Below are positions 1 through 11,965 of a stretch of 64,000 bases of DNA, in pieces (positions within the stretch are counted from its first letter, which is position 1; each line of letters opens with the position of its first letter). The stretch is taken from NCBI GenBank assembly GCA_021521415.1, contig JAIQDT010007615.1, positions 20,110-84,109 of the forward strand, given 5' to 3'. The notes beneath the pieces were generated by a model. The model searched no databases and was not told the DNA's origin. It worked only from the letters and a program-made list of their open reading frames with translations. Origin of the DNA: Bidens hawaiensis. Taxonomy: Eukaryota > Streptophyta > Magnoliopsida > Asterales > Asteraceae. Both the position numbers and the translations under genes were made by a program.

Positions 1-60
1 CTATCCTTGTACTAAATAGTTGCTTGGGTGATGATGTTTGTGTTTCCTTATAGAATACGA

Positions 61-1343
61 ATAGATGGAGCTAGGAAGGTTGTTGGAAAAGGAAGTCGTA
101 CGGGACGTCGTGGTAGGCCACGTAGGGTCCGAGTGCCTTCTGAAGAACCAGTTGTTAACTCCGCTAAAGGGCCAAGTAAGACTCTGCGAGGGCCAAACCA
201 GAATGAAGGGTATCAACTTAATCCTGCTGTTCAAGCCGCCATTGCTCAAGCTATAGCTGCGAAAATGAAGAACATGCAACCTGAAAAGTCTGCTGGAAGT
301 CATGCAAGAACTGCTGAGGTGTCAGCAGAGAATGTTAAGAAAGACGATGAGAGAGAGAAGGGTGGTTCAAGTGAAGTTCGATCGGTGAAAGTTGATGACG
401 GAAAGAGAGGCCGAAGTGGGTGTAACTATAAGTCGTTCAAAGGTTTCGACCCGCCAAAGCTGACTGCTCTAGGAGACGCAATCACTAATCTCAAATGGAT
501 AACCGCAATGGATAAAGTTATCCGAATTAGCGAGTGTCGTCCCGACCAAGCTGTGGTTTATGCTACCCAATCATTCGGTGATGAAGCAATGTACTGGTGG
601 GAGTCATTTGAGCAGAGGAAGATTTGGGAAGAATTAAGGCCTTGAAATGGGATGACCTGGAGGAGATGGTCATGAAACAATTTTGTGTTGATGCTGAGGT
701 AGAGAGGGCGGAAATGAAGTTTCTGAACTTAAAGGCGGGAAATATGACACACCGCGAGTACACTACCGAATTAAATTGCATGTATGGGTTGGTACCTGAC
801 ATGGTGAACTCGGAGGCTAAGAGGATCAAGTGCTACATAAGAGGACTGCCGCAGAATGTTCGCAAGTTAGTTAGGGCGAATAAACCTGCTACGTTCGACT
901 TTGCAATGGAACTCGCTGAGATAGTTTATGATGACTTAGCTATGGAGGATATTGTGGTGGTGGAGGAAAAGAAGGATAAGAAATGGGTCAATCATGCTAA
1001 ACTACCCAATACTCCATTGTGGAACTCCAGGGACAAGAAGTAGAAGGTATGGGAGAAGAAGTTGTGTAAAATTTGTGGTAAGATGCACGGTGGTGATTGT
1101 AGGTGGGGTATTGGTTCTGATACATGCCATAAGTGAGGGACAATCCATGCTAGGGAGTGCAGGGTTGGATCAAATGTTTGCGATAAGTGTGGAAAGACAG
1201 GGCATTATGCTCATGAGTGTAATGCCAAGACCGCATCTTACAAGTGCGGTAAAACGGGTCATTTCACTAGAGAATGCACTGAAGGAGGAGCTGGAGGAAG
1301 TGGAAAGAAGGAGGCTGAGCAAGCTAGACCAAAGACCAGAGCT
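61..1343 (+). pseudogene. gag remnant (copy 1)
   Basis: The region reads as a Ty3/gypsy Gag in two frames: an arginine/glycine-rich N-terminus, then a retrotransposon gag core (YATQSFGDEAMYWWES), then CCHC zinc knuckles such as CDKCGKTGHYAHEC near 1172-1213. By comparison with copy 2 the start codon appears changed to ATA near 61-63, so initiation would be lost. A frameshift lies near 630, and stops fall at 1041-1043 and around 1134. An acceptor-like TTCCTTATAG precedes the start, as in copy 2. Gag would form the particle and bind RNA; this copy cannot make an intact one. Confidence 0.85.
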
Positions 1344-1346
1344 TAC

Positions 1347-3180
1347 ATGCTGACTCAGGAGCAAGCCAAACAGATCCCAGATGTTGTGACAGGTACGTTT
1401 CTAGTAAACGGTATTTCTGCTTCCATATTGTTCGATTCGGGTGTGAACAAAAGTTTCGTAGCTACACCATTTAGCAAATTAGCTGAAATGAAATGTAGCC
1501 GAGTGCCTGAAACTTTTAAAGTAAAAACCGCTAGTGAAACCACGATTAAAATAATGAGAATGGTTAAGGATTGTAAGATAGAGTTAGAGGGACGTGAGTT
1601 CCCTGTTACCCTGTATGTGATGACCTTAGGTGGGTTCGATGTAGTTTTGAGAATGGATTGGTTATCTGAGTTTGAAGCTCAGATAATGTGTAAGAGTAGG
1701 ACAATAAGGTTAAAGTCCTTGGTTGGTAGTGCGGTGACGGTTTATGGTGATAAAGAAAGTTCAGGGCTTAATGTCATTTCGATGATAAAGGTCGAAGGTT
1801 TGTTACGAAGAGGGTGCGGTGCCTACGCGGCATATGTTGTCAAAGTTACGAACGAGATGAAAGAAGTAAAAGACGTTCCCGTTGTGTGTGACTATCCAGA
1901 AGTGTTCCCTAAGGACCTTCGGGGGTTGCCACCGGAGCATGAGATAGAATTCCAAATAGATTTAATACTAGGAGCCTAACCCGTCGCCAAAGCACCTTAC
2001 CGCCTAGGGCCGTCCGAGATGAAAGAACTGATGTCCCAACTGCAAGAACTCCTCGAAAAGGGTTTATAAGACCGAGTGTTTCCCCGTGGGGGGCACCGAT
2101 GTTATTTGTTAAGAAGAAGGATGGAAGTATGAAAATGTGTATTAACTATCGAGAGTTGAAAAAGCTTACGATAAGGAATAGATATCCGTTGCCACGGATT
2201 GATGATCTGTTTGACCAACTACAAGGTTCAAGTTGGTTCTCTTGAATAAATCTCAGATCAGGCTATCATCAGCTAAAAGTGAAAGAGGCAGACATCCCTA
2301 AGACAGCGTTTCAGACACAGTATGGACACTACGAGTTCCTAGTGATGTTCTTCGGTCCAACGAATGCTCCCGCGGCATTTATGGACATGATGAACTGGGT
2401 GTGTCGGCCATTTTTGGATAAGCCAGTTATTGTTTTCATAGATGGTATATTTTTTTATTGGAAGAGCGAGTCTGATCATGCCGAGAATCTGAGGGAAGTA
2501 TTGGAGGTTTTGGAGGAAGAGAAGCTGTATGCTAAGTTTTCGAAATGCGCGTTTTGATTACGAGAAGTGCAGTTCCTAGGTCACGTGATCAATCCTGAAG
2601 GAATTACCATGGACCCAGCTAAGATCGAGGCGATAACAAATTGGAAGACTCCGCAGAACCCGACTGATATTCGAAGCTTCTTAGGGTTGGCTGGCTATTA
2701 CAGGAGATTCATCGAAGGTTCTCCAAGATAGCTGCACCGTTGACCGGTATGACCTGAAAGTCTGTAGTATTCAGTTGGGGTAAGTTTCAAGAAGAGGCTT
2801 TTGAGTAATTGAAGAAAAGACTCACACAATCTCCAATCCTTTCTCTACCCGATGGTTCGCATCGTAGGTTAGGTTGCGTGTTAATGCAATGAGGGAAAGT
2901 GATAGCTTATGCGTCCAGACAGTTGAAGGTTCATGAAAGTACCTACCCAACGCATGATTTAGAACTAGCAGCAGTAGTGCACGCTCTCAAGATATGGAGA
3001 CATTATGTGTATGGTACTAAGTGTACTATTTACACATATCATAAAAGTATAAAGTACTTCTTCGAGCAGAAAGAATTAAACATGAGGAAGAGAAGGTGAT
3101 TAGAGTTTATAAAGGACTACGACTGCGATATCAAGTACTATCCTGGTAAGGCTAATGTGGTCGCTGGCGTGCTAAGCCGT
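1347..3180 (+). pseudogene. Protease, reverse transcriptase and RNase H remnant (copy 1)
   Basis: An aspartic protease core is visible at about 1420-1460 as LFDSGVNKSFVA, with Val where copy 2 has Ala after DSG. RT motifs follow in shifting frames: [19 protein letters not shown] near 2140-2200, LRSGYHQ near 2252, and the catalytic box near 2435-2450 as VFIDGIFFY, where the second Asp of the expected FIDD is Gly. RNase H is represented by [22 protein letters not shown] near 2900. Stops or frameshifts occur near 1979, 2068, 2244, 2557, 2729 and 2892. The catalytic change and the breaks make it inactive. Confidence 0.88.
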
Positions 3181-4503
3181 ATGAATGAGGAAGTCATTGC
3201 AACAGTGAAGTTGTATAAGTTGATTGTTAGCTCGGACCTCTTTGAAGTAATCACCAAGGTACAATCTGAGGTGTTGGCGAATGATAGACTAATGAAGAAG
3301 GAAAGAATTGTTGGACAATAGGACGAGCTGATGAAAAACACTCATGGTGTTAGGATTAGGTTTGGCCGTATGTGGATTCCACGTCATGGGAACCTTAGAC
3401 GTAGAATCTTAGATGAATCTCATAAGTCAAGGTATTCAATCCATCGGGGATCCACCAAGATGTATCAAGACTTGAAAAGAGACTACCGGTGGCCGGGAAT
3501 GAAGAATGATGTGGTAGATTACGTCAGTAAGTGCTTAACTTATTTACGAGTTAAGGCAGAGCATCAGAAACCTTATGGGAAAATTCAGCCTTTAGAGATA
3601 CCTGAATGGAAATGTGAACACATCACCATGGATTTCATAACTAAGCTACCTCGTACAGCTAAACATCATGATACCATCTGGGTGATTGTGGACCATTTAA
3701 CAAAAAGTGCTCACTTTTTTCCTATACAAGAGGCTATCTCGTCGAAAACATTGGCAAGTTTATTCATAAAAGAGGTTGTGACTATGCATGGAGTGCCACT
3801 GTCGATTGTGTCCGATAGAGATACCTGTTTTACTTCTAGATTTTGGAGGAAGTTCCATGAAGCCATGAGAACAAGATTGAGCACTAGTACTGAGTATCAT
3901 CCTCAAACAGATGGACAGTCTGAAAGGAAGATTCAAACCCTTGAGGATATGCTACATGCTTGTGTCTTAGACTTTGGAGGAAGTTGGGATAATCATCTGC
4001 ATCTGGAAGAGTTCTCCTATAACAACAGCTACCATTCAAGTATTGGTATGCCACTGTTCGAGATGCTGTGTGGAAGACGTTGTAGAACTCTTGTATGTTA
4101 GAGAGAGATTGGACAGAAGGAGATGGGAAGTCTAGAGGTTGTGTAAGCAACTTCTACAAAGTTTGATTAGATCAAGGTAAGGATGAAAGCTGCTCAAGAC
4201 AGACAGAAGTCATATGCTAATAAGCGGCGACGACCAATTGAGTTTAACGTTGGTGACAATGTGATGCCCAAGGTCTCAACTTGGAAAGGAATTATTCGTT
4301 TTAGGAAGAGAGGAAAGCTGAGTCCTAGGTACATTGGACAGTTTAAGATTATGGATCGTGTGGGTGAAATGGCTTATAGGCTAGATTTACCGAAAGAGTT
4401 AAAAGGAATTCATCCATCCTTCCATTTTTCTCATATGAGGAAATGTTTGGCTGATGACATGCCTATGAAAACAATGTCTTATAAGGCCACTAGAATAAAC
4501 TAT
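3181..4503 (+). pseudogene. Integrase remnant, C-terminus deleted (copy 1)
   Basis: The long frame at 3331-4101 holds the HHCC-like zinc region (HKSRYSIHRGS then CLTYLRV, with a Cys lost) and the DDE core: DFITKLPRTAKHHDTIWVIV, IVSDRDTCFTSRFW and QSERKIQTLED. After a stop near 4099, the frame at 4183-4509 carries the GPY/F-type segment (LSPRYIGQFKIMDRVGEMAYRL). The reading then leaves pol at about 4490 and joins LTR sequence, so the chromodomain-like end present in copies 2 and 3 is missing. Integrase would insert the cDNA; this copy lacks its targeting end. Confidence 0.88.
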
Positions 4504-5586
4504 ACTTAGCCATTTTAGCTTAAACACAAATAATTTAATTAGGACAAGCATTGATATACGTAATTAATGTACAGTTAGCCGAGCTCAGTTAAAGAACGGA
4601 TTAACCATTAACGGAGAACGCAACAGGATCCAAGTGAGTTTCTAACCTCATTTACTTGCTATGTTTTCGGGGCTGTGTGTATACTCAATGTGAATTTTAA
4701 AACACTTACCTTAAGTAGTAAGTGTATGTTTATATATGATGATTGTGATAGTTATGTTATATTATGAATGTATGCTTGACAGTACGTGAACGATCTTCGG
4801 ATATTGCACGTATTGTTAAGGAAGGTATTGTGTAGCAAGTATGAAATGCGTATATGAAATAAAGTATGTATGAATAATGCATGTATGATATGTATGTGTA
4901 TATGTATGAATGTTATAGAGATAATGACAAGGAAAGGTAATGTATGGTTGTATGGTAACATAAGGGAACCGGGCCCTAATAATACTCGTAGCAAGAGGGA
5001 AGCGAACCCTAACAATATTCTAGGCAAGAGGGAACCGAACCCTAATAATATTCGAGGCAAGAGCGAATCGGGCCCTAATATTACTCGAGGGAAGAGGAAA
5101 CCGAACCCTAATATTATTCGAGGCAAGAGAAACCAGGCCCTAATGATACTCGAGGAAAGTAAGGCATAATGCTCTTTAAAATGTAACGTATGAATATGAA
5201 AGAAAGAAGGTATGAAGGTAGGTAAGTATATAATGAACGAAAGTATGTAATTATGAATGTGTTGTAGGTTGTATGATTAACTACAACTCACTCAGCGTAG
5301 CTGACTTTTAGTATGCATGCAGGTGAGTAGAATGTGGCAGCTAGCTTGAGCGGGGCACATGGCAGAAGAATAAGAGGCTAGCATCTGAAGACTTATGATA
5401 TTTTTATCATTAATGTTTTATAATTGAAAGACAATGATGATTGATTAAGACAAGTTTATGAATTGTTATGAATGTTTAATGAAAGTTTTTATATTCCGTG
5501 AAAGTTTTAATTAACTCTTATATTTAGAACTGTGTTTATGAGTAAATCTAATGTCCAACGTAGGTCACCGGTAACGGGGCCTTACA
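4504..5586 (+). repeat. 5'-truncated 3' LTR of copy 1
   Basis: The segment matches the middle and end of the LTRs at 48358-50716 and 50717-64000: GTTAGCCGAGCTC, the GGATCCAAGTGAGTTTCT donor-like site (GT at 4634), the TACGTGAACGATCTTCGG block at 4783-4812, a tandem array, then ACTCACTCAGCGTAGCTGAC near 5286-5305 and a terminal CCTTACA. The expected LTR start (TGTAACATCC) and promoter are absent. Comparison suggests about 0.2 kb of pol and more than 1 kb of LTR were deleted at this junction. Confidence 0.8.
4965..5166 (+). repeat. Minisatellite in LTR, ~33-bp unit, about 6 copies
   Basis: Units contain GGGAACCGGGCCCTAATAAT followed by a CTCGAGGCAAGA-like tail, with drift between copies. The array sits between the conserved inverted-repeat block and the CTCAGCGTAGCTGAC block, where the other related LTRs here also carry an array. 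The period is a multiple of three, which keeps meaningless frames open on both strands. Confidence 0.85.
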
Positions 5587-7252
5587 AATTAATGTTTGTC
5601 AACTTAAGAATTGATTTGAAGTCAAAACTTATATTAGGTCAAAAAAAGTATTATCATTTTGTATAATAAAAATGGTTATTAAAATACGAATTAAAACATA
5701 AATTAGTAGATAATGTATATGAACTCGGTTGATGACTATTAAAGAAACTTTATAATCAATTTTATTTAAACGAATATAAGTTGAAAGTTACTAATAATTT
5801 TTATTTCTAGTTAGGAATAAGGTATTGATATATTTTGATACCATAATTAATAGTGTAAAAATTACTAAATAAATAATTAATTAATACAAATCAATTTTTT
5901 AAGTAATTGAATTTAATATAACGATACTTTTGGTAATACGATTATTATTGATATAAAACGAATAATGTTTTCTTACTCTAACAATAATAGTTTTTTTATT
6001 TTATAAAATATTGTAACAATAGAAAGTGAGTTAATTTAATAATAATGATGGAATAACAAAATGCTTAAGGTACAGAAATTCAGGAATTCAATTGATGCTA
6101 TTTTTAGACATATGCATCTTGACATTTAGACATAATTATAAAAATTTCAAATAAAATAATGTAAACTTTTTTAAGATTGGAAAGTGTCAAAATCTTATAA
6201 ATGTCAATGAGAATTGATCAAATAATGTTTGTTGAGTTTGAGATACAACTACAAATAGATTATATTGTTATTATTTGACAAATTATAATTGTAGTTTTTG
6301 TTAATAAGATTTGGAATGAATTATAAATGCATGCTTTGTATATGAACAAAAACATATAATTATATAAAAACTGTAATCAATAAATATACAAATTGTTATT
6401 AAAGAATTTTTATTTTAGCCTTTGTATAAGAAACATTCAATAACTTTTTTTGTTTGATATATTAAATTCAATGCTAGTGTTCACTTTTATGAATAAAAAA
6501 ATTATTAGTAAACTTCAAAAAAAATATTTATTACAATTGTATTGTGATAAATAAACTTCAAAAAAATGTATTTTTTTTTATTTTTGTAATATTAAAACGA
6601 GGGTTTATTTTATACATTAATTTTGACTCAATTTGTAAAAGTTTGTATTTAATTTGTACATTCCATATTTAATCGGTTATTAAAAATATGAGGGTTTTAC
6701 TAAAGGTACGAATCTTGAAATTTAGATATAATTAAAAAATGGTCAAATAAAAGTAAAAGTCTGGATTATCATAAGCTATTTATTTTTATGTAACAATACC
6801 ATTTCGTCTTGCATAATCATCTATATCGACCGATCTTCTCCGTGCTTGTTATTGTCCTTGAGACGTCATAGTTTCAACATACGAACCTTGAGGACACAGT
6901 CGTTGTTAAGACATCCAATTGGTTCAACATTTTTTTAAAACAAAATCATATATATATATATATATATTACTATAAAACGATTACAATAAAGTCGCAGGCA
7001 AACGTTCAACATTGTAATGTTTGTTGGCTCAATCTTCCGGGTGGTGAAAAATTAAAAATAAACAAACTATTAATTTTTGAACAATTAAACTTTGAGCCAA
7101 ATAACTAAACAACAAAAAGAATTATATAATCACGACAAACTATATACTTTACAAAGAAACAAATACGTTTTTGCTAATTCCAGTGTGATTGTGTGAGAAT
7201 TATTGTGTAAAGGTAAGAGTATTTATACATAAGTATTACGTGTTTGAATTTT
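5587..7252. other. AT-rich intergenic DNA, no gene seen
   Basis: No coding pattern, LTR end or inverted repeat was recognised. The stretch is strongly AT-rich, with homopolymer runs and a TA microsatellite near 6949-6967. The last nine bases (TTGAATTTT, 7244-7252) are the left target duplication of the MULE that follows. Confidence 0.6.
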
Positions 7253-7624
7253 GGGAAAATTCACAAACTAACCCAAAAAAGAGAGAGAAAAAAAAGATCC
7301 TAAGTTTGTCCTCATTCCCAAACTAACTCATTAAATATGTACTGAGCCGACGCTTTGGGAAAATAAACAACGAGATTTTTCAACCAATGAAAAGTTGACA
7401 TGTGGAAAGCATCTGATGCACCAGACGAGATTTTTAAAAATCTCGTGGTTTCCGACCATATTTTTAACTTAAATCACTTTTTATAAACAGTCTATCAAGA
7501 CAATTTTTTATGTTTCTTGTCTGGTCAGTTCATATTATATTTTTCTTGAGAGTTGAGCTTTTTTAATTTCGTCTTTCAAGACGCATTTTGATTTAATTTG
7601 TTCCAAGGAGTTCATATTCTCAAG
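7253..7624 (+). repeat. Left terminal inverted repeat of the MULE
   Basis: It begins GGGAAAATTCACAAACTAAC and runs to about GAGTTCATATTCTCAAG. It contains an inner hairpin, GAGATTTTTAAAAATCTC near 7424-7441, that is also present in the right arm. Arms of this length suit MULEs better than short-TIR families. Confidence 0.85.
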
Positions 7625-7885
7625 TTTCTTCTTATAAGTTTTAAAAGTTTAAATATCGTCTCCACCGATAGGATTTTTGGTATTCCGTCTTGACCGACAA
7701 AGTCTTTTAACATTCCGTCAACTCTGACTATATTTGTAATTAGGTTTTAGTTGGACCCCACTTTCCAATTTAAACTATCAATTAAGGGTAATACTGATTC
7801 AAGTATTTATCTTCTTCCATCTTCATCTTCTTCCATATTCATCTTCAACTTCAATTATTATCTAGTTAGGTTTTAATTAGGTTTT

Positions 7886-8116
7886 ATGAAATTTGATAAT
7901 ATTGTAGTTTGTTATGGTGGGAAATGGAAAAACAATGATGATGGAAGCTGTGAATATGTTCCAACAAACTGTAAACGGGAGGTGTCAATCTTGATTCAAA
8001 CATCAACCATTCGAAGTTGTTGGGTTTACTTGAAGCTCGGTTTAAGAACCCAAAAACCCAGGACCCAAATCTGCAACCTCGACATGATCTCCTCTCTTAT
8101 ACTTCATTTTGGATGA
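7886..8116 (+). pseudogene. Possible MULE transposase N-terminal remnant
   Basis: A 76-codon frame between the inverted arms starts MKFDNIVVCYGGKW. A YGGKW-type start resembles the N-terminal segment of MuDR-type transposases, which would fit an internally deleted MULE. No zinc finger or DDE core follows, and the rest of the frame has no feature I recognise. It may be only a chance frame. Confidence 0.3.
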
Positions 8117-8210
8117 AATGTTAATGATGGATAATGGATCGGATACAAGGTAAACAAGAAGAAGATATAGGAAATAATATTATAGGATTTGAACTTTACA
8201 AATAAGAAAA

Positions 8211-8554
8211 TTGAGAATATGAACTCCTTGGAACAAATTCAATCAAAATGAGTCTTGAAAGACAAAATTAAAAAATTTCAACTCTCAAGAAAAATATAAT
8301 ATGAACTAACCAGACAGCAAACATAAAAAACCGTCTTGATAGACTGTTTTATAAAAAGTGATTTAAGTTAAAAATATGATCAGAAACCACGAGATTTTTA
8401 AAAATCTCGTCTGGTGTGTTAGATGCTTTCCACATGTCAACTTTTCGTTGGTTGAAAAATCCTGTCGTTTATTTTCTCAAAGCGTCGGCTCAGTACATAT
8501 TTAGTGGGTTAGTTTGGGAATATGGACAAATTTAGGATCTTTTTTTTTTCGCTC
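8211..8554 (-). repeat. Right terminal inverted repeat of the MULE (inner part)
   Basis: This is the inverted counterpart of the left arm. It is cut at 8554 by the Sirevirus LTR, and its last 40 bases continue at 21469-21508, ending GAATTTTCCC. The break carries the retrotransposon target duplication (CGCTC at 8550-8554, CTCTC at 21469-21473, one mismatch). Confidence 0.85.
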
Positions 8555-8954
8555 TGTAAGTCCCGAATCTGGATCACTATAATTATGATATCAACACAAC
8601 AAGTATTGGTGTGTAATACCAATACATGATGATTCAAGAACACGAGTAATCTCATGAAAGTAACACAGGATTTCTTCAAAACACACGTATATTAAGATAC
8701 GTCGGGTGCTTAAGCACTTACAATACTTGCACGTCTAGCAACAAGTAGACGGCCAAAACTAATACCAAAAATAGTGAATGAACCACCTTTACCCTATACA
8801 TTACATGAACTATATATAGGGAAACCAAACAACTAAGCCCATATGAACTAAAAGCCCATCGAGAACTCTAAAGAGTTCTCGGCTTACATAGTGAACCCGT
8901 AGCCCAGCCCAATACATGTAGACCAAGTACAAACCATACAAACTAGGCCCAACA
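8555..8954 (-). repeat. 3' LTR of the Sirevirus
   Basis: It matches 21070-21468 with few differences by eye. It holds the inverted repeat at 8859-8882, here with one base changed relative to the other LTR. The short length is unlike the multi-kilobase gypsy LTRs in this window. Confidence 0.92.
8859..8882. repeat. Inverted repeat in the Sirevirus 3' LTR
   Basis: Arms GAGAACTCT and AGAGTTCTC surround an AA spacer. The other LTR copy extends each arm to 11 bases (CCGAGAACTCT). The arm contains the GAGAAC core of the motif clusters found elsewhere in this element. Confidence 0.85.
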
Positions 8955-8970
8955 ATCTCCCCCTTGGTTT
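8955..8970 (-). promoter_or_regulatory. Polypurine tract of the Sirevirus
   Basis: On the element strand the sequence AAACCAAGGGGGAGAT directly precedes the 3' LTR. This is the usual plus-strand primer position for reverse transcription. Confidence 0.85.
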
Positions 8971-8982
8971 GTAGCTTTGTCT

Positions 8983-11531
8983 TTAATCATGCTCAATGTA
9001 GTCTATATCAGCATCCTTCAATCCTCCTGCCCAGAACTTGCATCTGATGATAGAGGCCACCATACCAGTGAATTCTTTAGCAGCCGCTTCAAAAATCGGA
9101 TCATCAATTATCTGGAAAGTACTGAGGGTCTTGATGTCCCTTTCTCCCAACTTTAATAAGTCTCTTGGATCAACAAATCTGTACTGACCCTTTCCTTTCG
9201 CCAGCTTAATAACAATTGTGGCAGTGACACTATCATACATCCAAAATCTCATGTTGTCCAATGTGCCATCTGGAATCGCTTCAGGAACAGGAATGTGAGT
9301 AGCCTTGTTCATAGCTGGCCAGATGACGTTGACCATTGTTTTTCCAGTCCTCGGATCCTTGACTCCCTTTGCTTTCTTTAGAAAGGATTCTGCAGTTGTC
9401 ATGTTCGGGAAACCTCTATCGAATTGACTTCTTAGAAAGTTCCAGAAGTCTATACCACGTTATCATTCGTCGGGTTGGTGAAAGGAGAGTTTATCAAGTC
9501 ACTAAGATCCACCTTCGTCCAAGACCCAAAGTCTTTCATCTTATTATAATACTCAGTGGCCCCGGACTTCCTTATAAACCACCACATGTTCTTATCGGCA
9601 TCGAAACCCCATGACACAACTCCCGATCGATCGCCATATTTGTCTGAGAAGCCTTTAGGGAAAGTGACAATGAATCTATCTGGACGATCTGATGATTGGA
9701 CATTTTGATTTGAGTTCTTCATTACCAGCAATCTTTTCTGAGCTCTATCGGACTTTTCTTTGGAGATTGGTGGTGCGTCCATATATTGTTTCAATGTCTC
9801 AGACTTTCTCTACAGGGCGAGTAGTAGAGCTGCCACCTTGATTGACGTTGGGCATCTTAGAGGCCACATCATCACTGCCTTTAAACTCATCTCCAAACTT
9901 CTGAAACAGCTTTTGTTGGAAGTCAAGATACAAATCCATTAATTCTCCCATGTTGGACTGTAGTTCTTTGATCTTGGCATCTTAATCAGAGTTACCTGCT
10001 TCCAACTCTTGAATACGAACATCTTTAACAACTGAATCTTGTTCGAGCTCAAAATCTCGAAGTTGGAGAGCTTGCACGTCAACCTGAGCATCTTCTTCTA
10101 ACACAATACCCTTGCCCTTGTTCTATATAAATTTTTCTTGCATGGCAAGAATCTCAGCAATCTTTTATGTAACAGTTGAACTTGACTAACCTTGATTTTC
10201 TGGCCTGATGAGCTGGAGGGAGAAGAATTAAGTTGCATGTTGGCCTCATCAATGTGTGGAATATCTTATTCAAGATCAAAATCACGAACAAAATCACCAG
10301 AAAACAGATCTTGAAATGATGGCTCAGTAGTAGATGTATCTTGTTCACCTTGTGTTTCTAGAGCATGTGACTCAGGTTGAGCAATTTGCTGTTTTGGGCT
10401 ATTTGTTGCATCTGTGGTTGGTGTAGTGGTTGTTTCATGTTCACTTACCAGCACGCAAGTCCTCGGATCTTTCTTTCTTCGTTTGCGTGGACCGAGGTCT
10501 GCGGCTGGATCTTCAGGTATATTTTCTTCAATGTTTTCAGCAGCTGTATGAGGAGTCAGAGTAGTTGACTGAAGTTGTTCTTTAAGTCTTTCAAAATCCT
10601 CTAACTGTTGGGCACTTGGAGCCTTCTCCAAGCTACGATGTTCTATTTCTTCACTTTCATCGTCAGAAATTTCAAATGACGCAACACGTGGCTGAATTGG
10701 AGCCACATGCTCATCAACAACCTGAGCTATAACTGGCTCAGCTTCTGTCTCCGCAAATCGTCCAAATTTTACCAGAGCATTGAAGACCTGCTATACAATC
10801 TTGGATCCTTTTCTATTCTGTTTCATCAACCCAAAGGTATTAGGTCCCATTGACTTCATATCCAAAGTATCAACAGACTTGACAAGATCGGTGTAGTGAG
10901 AATCGAAGATCATCTGCAAGAATCTTGGATACATAAGGAACATCTCCTTCTTCTTTCCTTTAAGATTGCTCATCATTTCATTGAAAACAAACTTGGAATA
11001 ATTGTAATTCCAATCCATGAACAGAGCAGTGACAGCGGACATCTGAATATGACTTATCTCATCAGTGCCCCCTTTCCTACCTGACACGAAAATGAAAAAT
11101 GTGTGAATCAATAATCTCCAGTACGGGTGAAATAGCTTCTTGATTGCTGGAGGATAGGTGCCCTCGTAACACATTCTGGTGAGAATCTCAGTAACATCAG
11201 CAGTGTAGTACTCAGTCGGGTAATCAGGTTGATCACCAAACAGGAACACCTCTCTCACGATAGCCTCAGTGATACTAAATGGCTTCATTTGAACTTTGGA
11301 GTCTATAGACACGACTCCATCTTGTCCTCGTAGGTTGATTGAAACGTTGTTCCAAAACTCTGTGATCATCTTCTTGCATATAACAGGATTTACTCGTAGT
11401 GCGTGAGAAATCCTGCACGTGTTGAGACCGACAATCATAGACTTGAATTCTTTGTAAGCCAGTGGTGGATCATATAGATGTCCAGCTACATTGTGTGTAT
11501 CAACTAACTTTAATGGAGCCTGATCAGCCAT
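8983..11531 (-). pseudogene. Sirevirus env-like / third ORF, broken
   Basis: Four frames in a row (11531-10791, 10706-10266, 9794-9450, 9402-8983) appear to be one former ORF of roughly 800-850 codons ending just before the polypurine tract. The N-terminal part, starting MADQAPLKLVDTHN, is the globular domain often annotated as a plant transposon protein in Sirevirus ORFs. The middle is acidic and Ser/Thr/Pro-rich, with a basic cluster PRKRRKKDPR that could be a nuclear localisation signal. The C-terminal part holds WWFIRKSGATEYYNKMKDF. A stop near 10791 separates the first two pieces, with further breaks after them. No convincing signal peptide or membrane anchor is visible, so env-like describes position, not proven function. 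Confidence 0.75.
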
Positions 11532-11734
11532 TTCTGCACCAAACGTATCAAGTTAGTGGACATACAGATTCATTTGATAATATTTAAAATTAGTTCATAA
11601 TCTATAAGTGATTTGGGTCGTAATGTTAAAAGAAGGCCCAAAGAAAAAACATTTGAAGGCCCAAGTGACTCATTAGTTGGCCCAAAGGATAAAAAAGAAT
11701 AATTATCAAGCCCAACAGTGAGTTTTTAAGTCTA

Positions 11735-11965
11735 GCTGATGAGATCTCGGTCAACGAGGTGTGTTCTCGGTCAACATCAGAGTTTTCGGTTAACGAAAGT
11801 CAAGGGAATTAACAGAGAGATGAGTTTTCAGTCAACATTTAACCTAGAACGTAAGTTCTCGGTCAACATTCGACCGAGAACGTTAGTTCTCTGTCAAGAC
11901 AAGGTGTTCTCGGTCAACGAAAGTCAACCGAGAACCCCTTGACAGCTATGGACAGAGAACCCCTT
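11735..11965. repeat. Cluster of TTCTCGGTCAAC motifs with hairpins
   Basis: At least six copies or variants of TTCTCGGTCAAC on the plus strand alternate with inverted copies such as CGACCGAGAAC. Two adjacent pairs can fold as hairpins, near 11853-11882 and 11906-11935. The cluster lies between pol and the env-like ORF, just upstream of the latter on the element strand. Confidence 0.85.

Larger units (their letters stand above)
1..5586 (+). mobile_element. Decayed Ty3/gypsy chromovirus (Tekay-type), copy 1
   Basis: The stretch holds gag, protease, reverse transcriptase, RNase H and integrase remains in the usual Ty3/gypsy order, then an LTR piece ending in CCTTACA at 5586. Frameshifts and stops break it throughout. 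The 5' LTR and PBS lie before the window, which opens in the leader just upstream of gag. It is closest to copy 2 at 33370-45439, with matching gag, pol and LTR segments. The Tekay-type assignment rests on the domain order, the RT wording and the chromodomain-type tail seen in copies 2 and 3. It is not autonomous. Confidence 0.9.

Noticed and set aside
4870..5169. Open frames on both strands with repeated peptides (RGKREPNPNN on plus, LGFGSLLPRI on minus)
   Set aside because: They come from a 33-base tandem repeat, a multiple of three, inside an LTR. There is no codon or domain signal.
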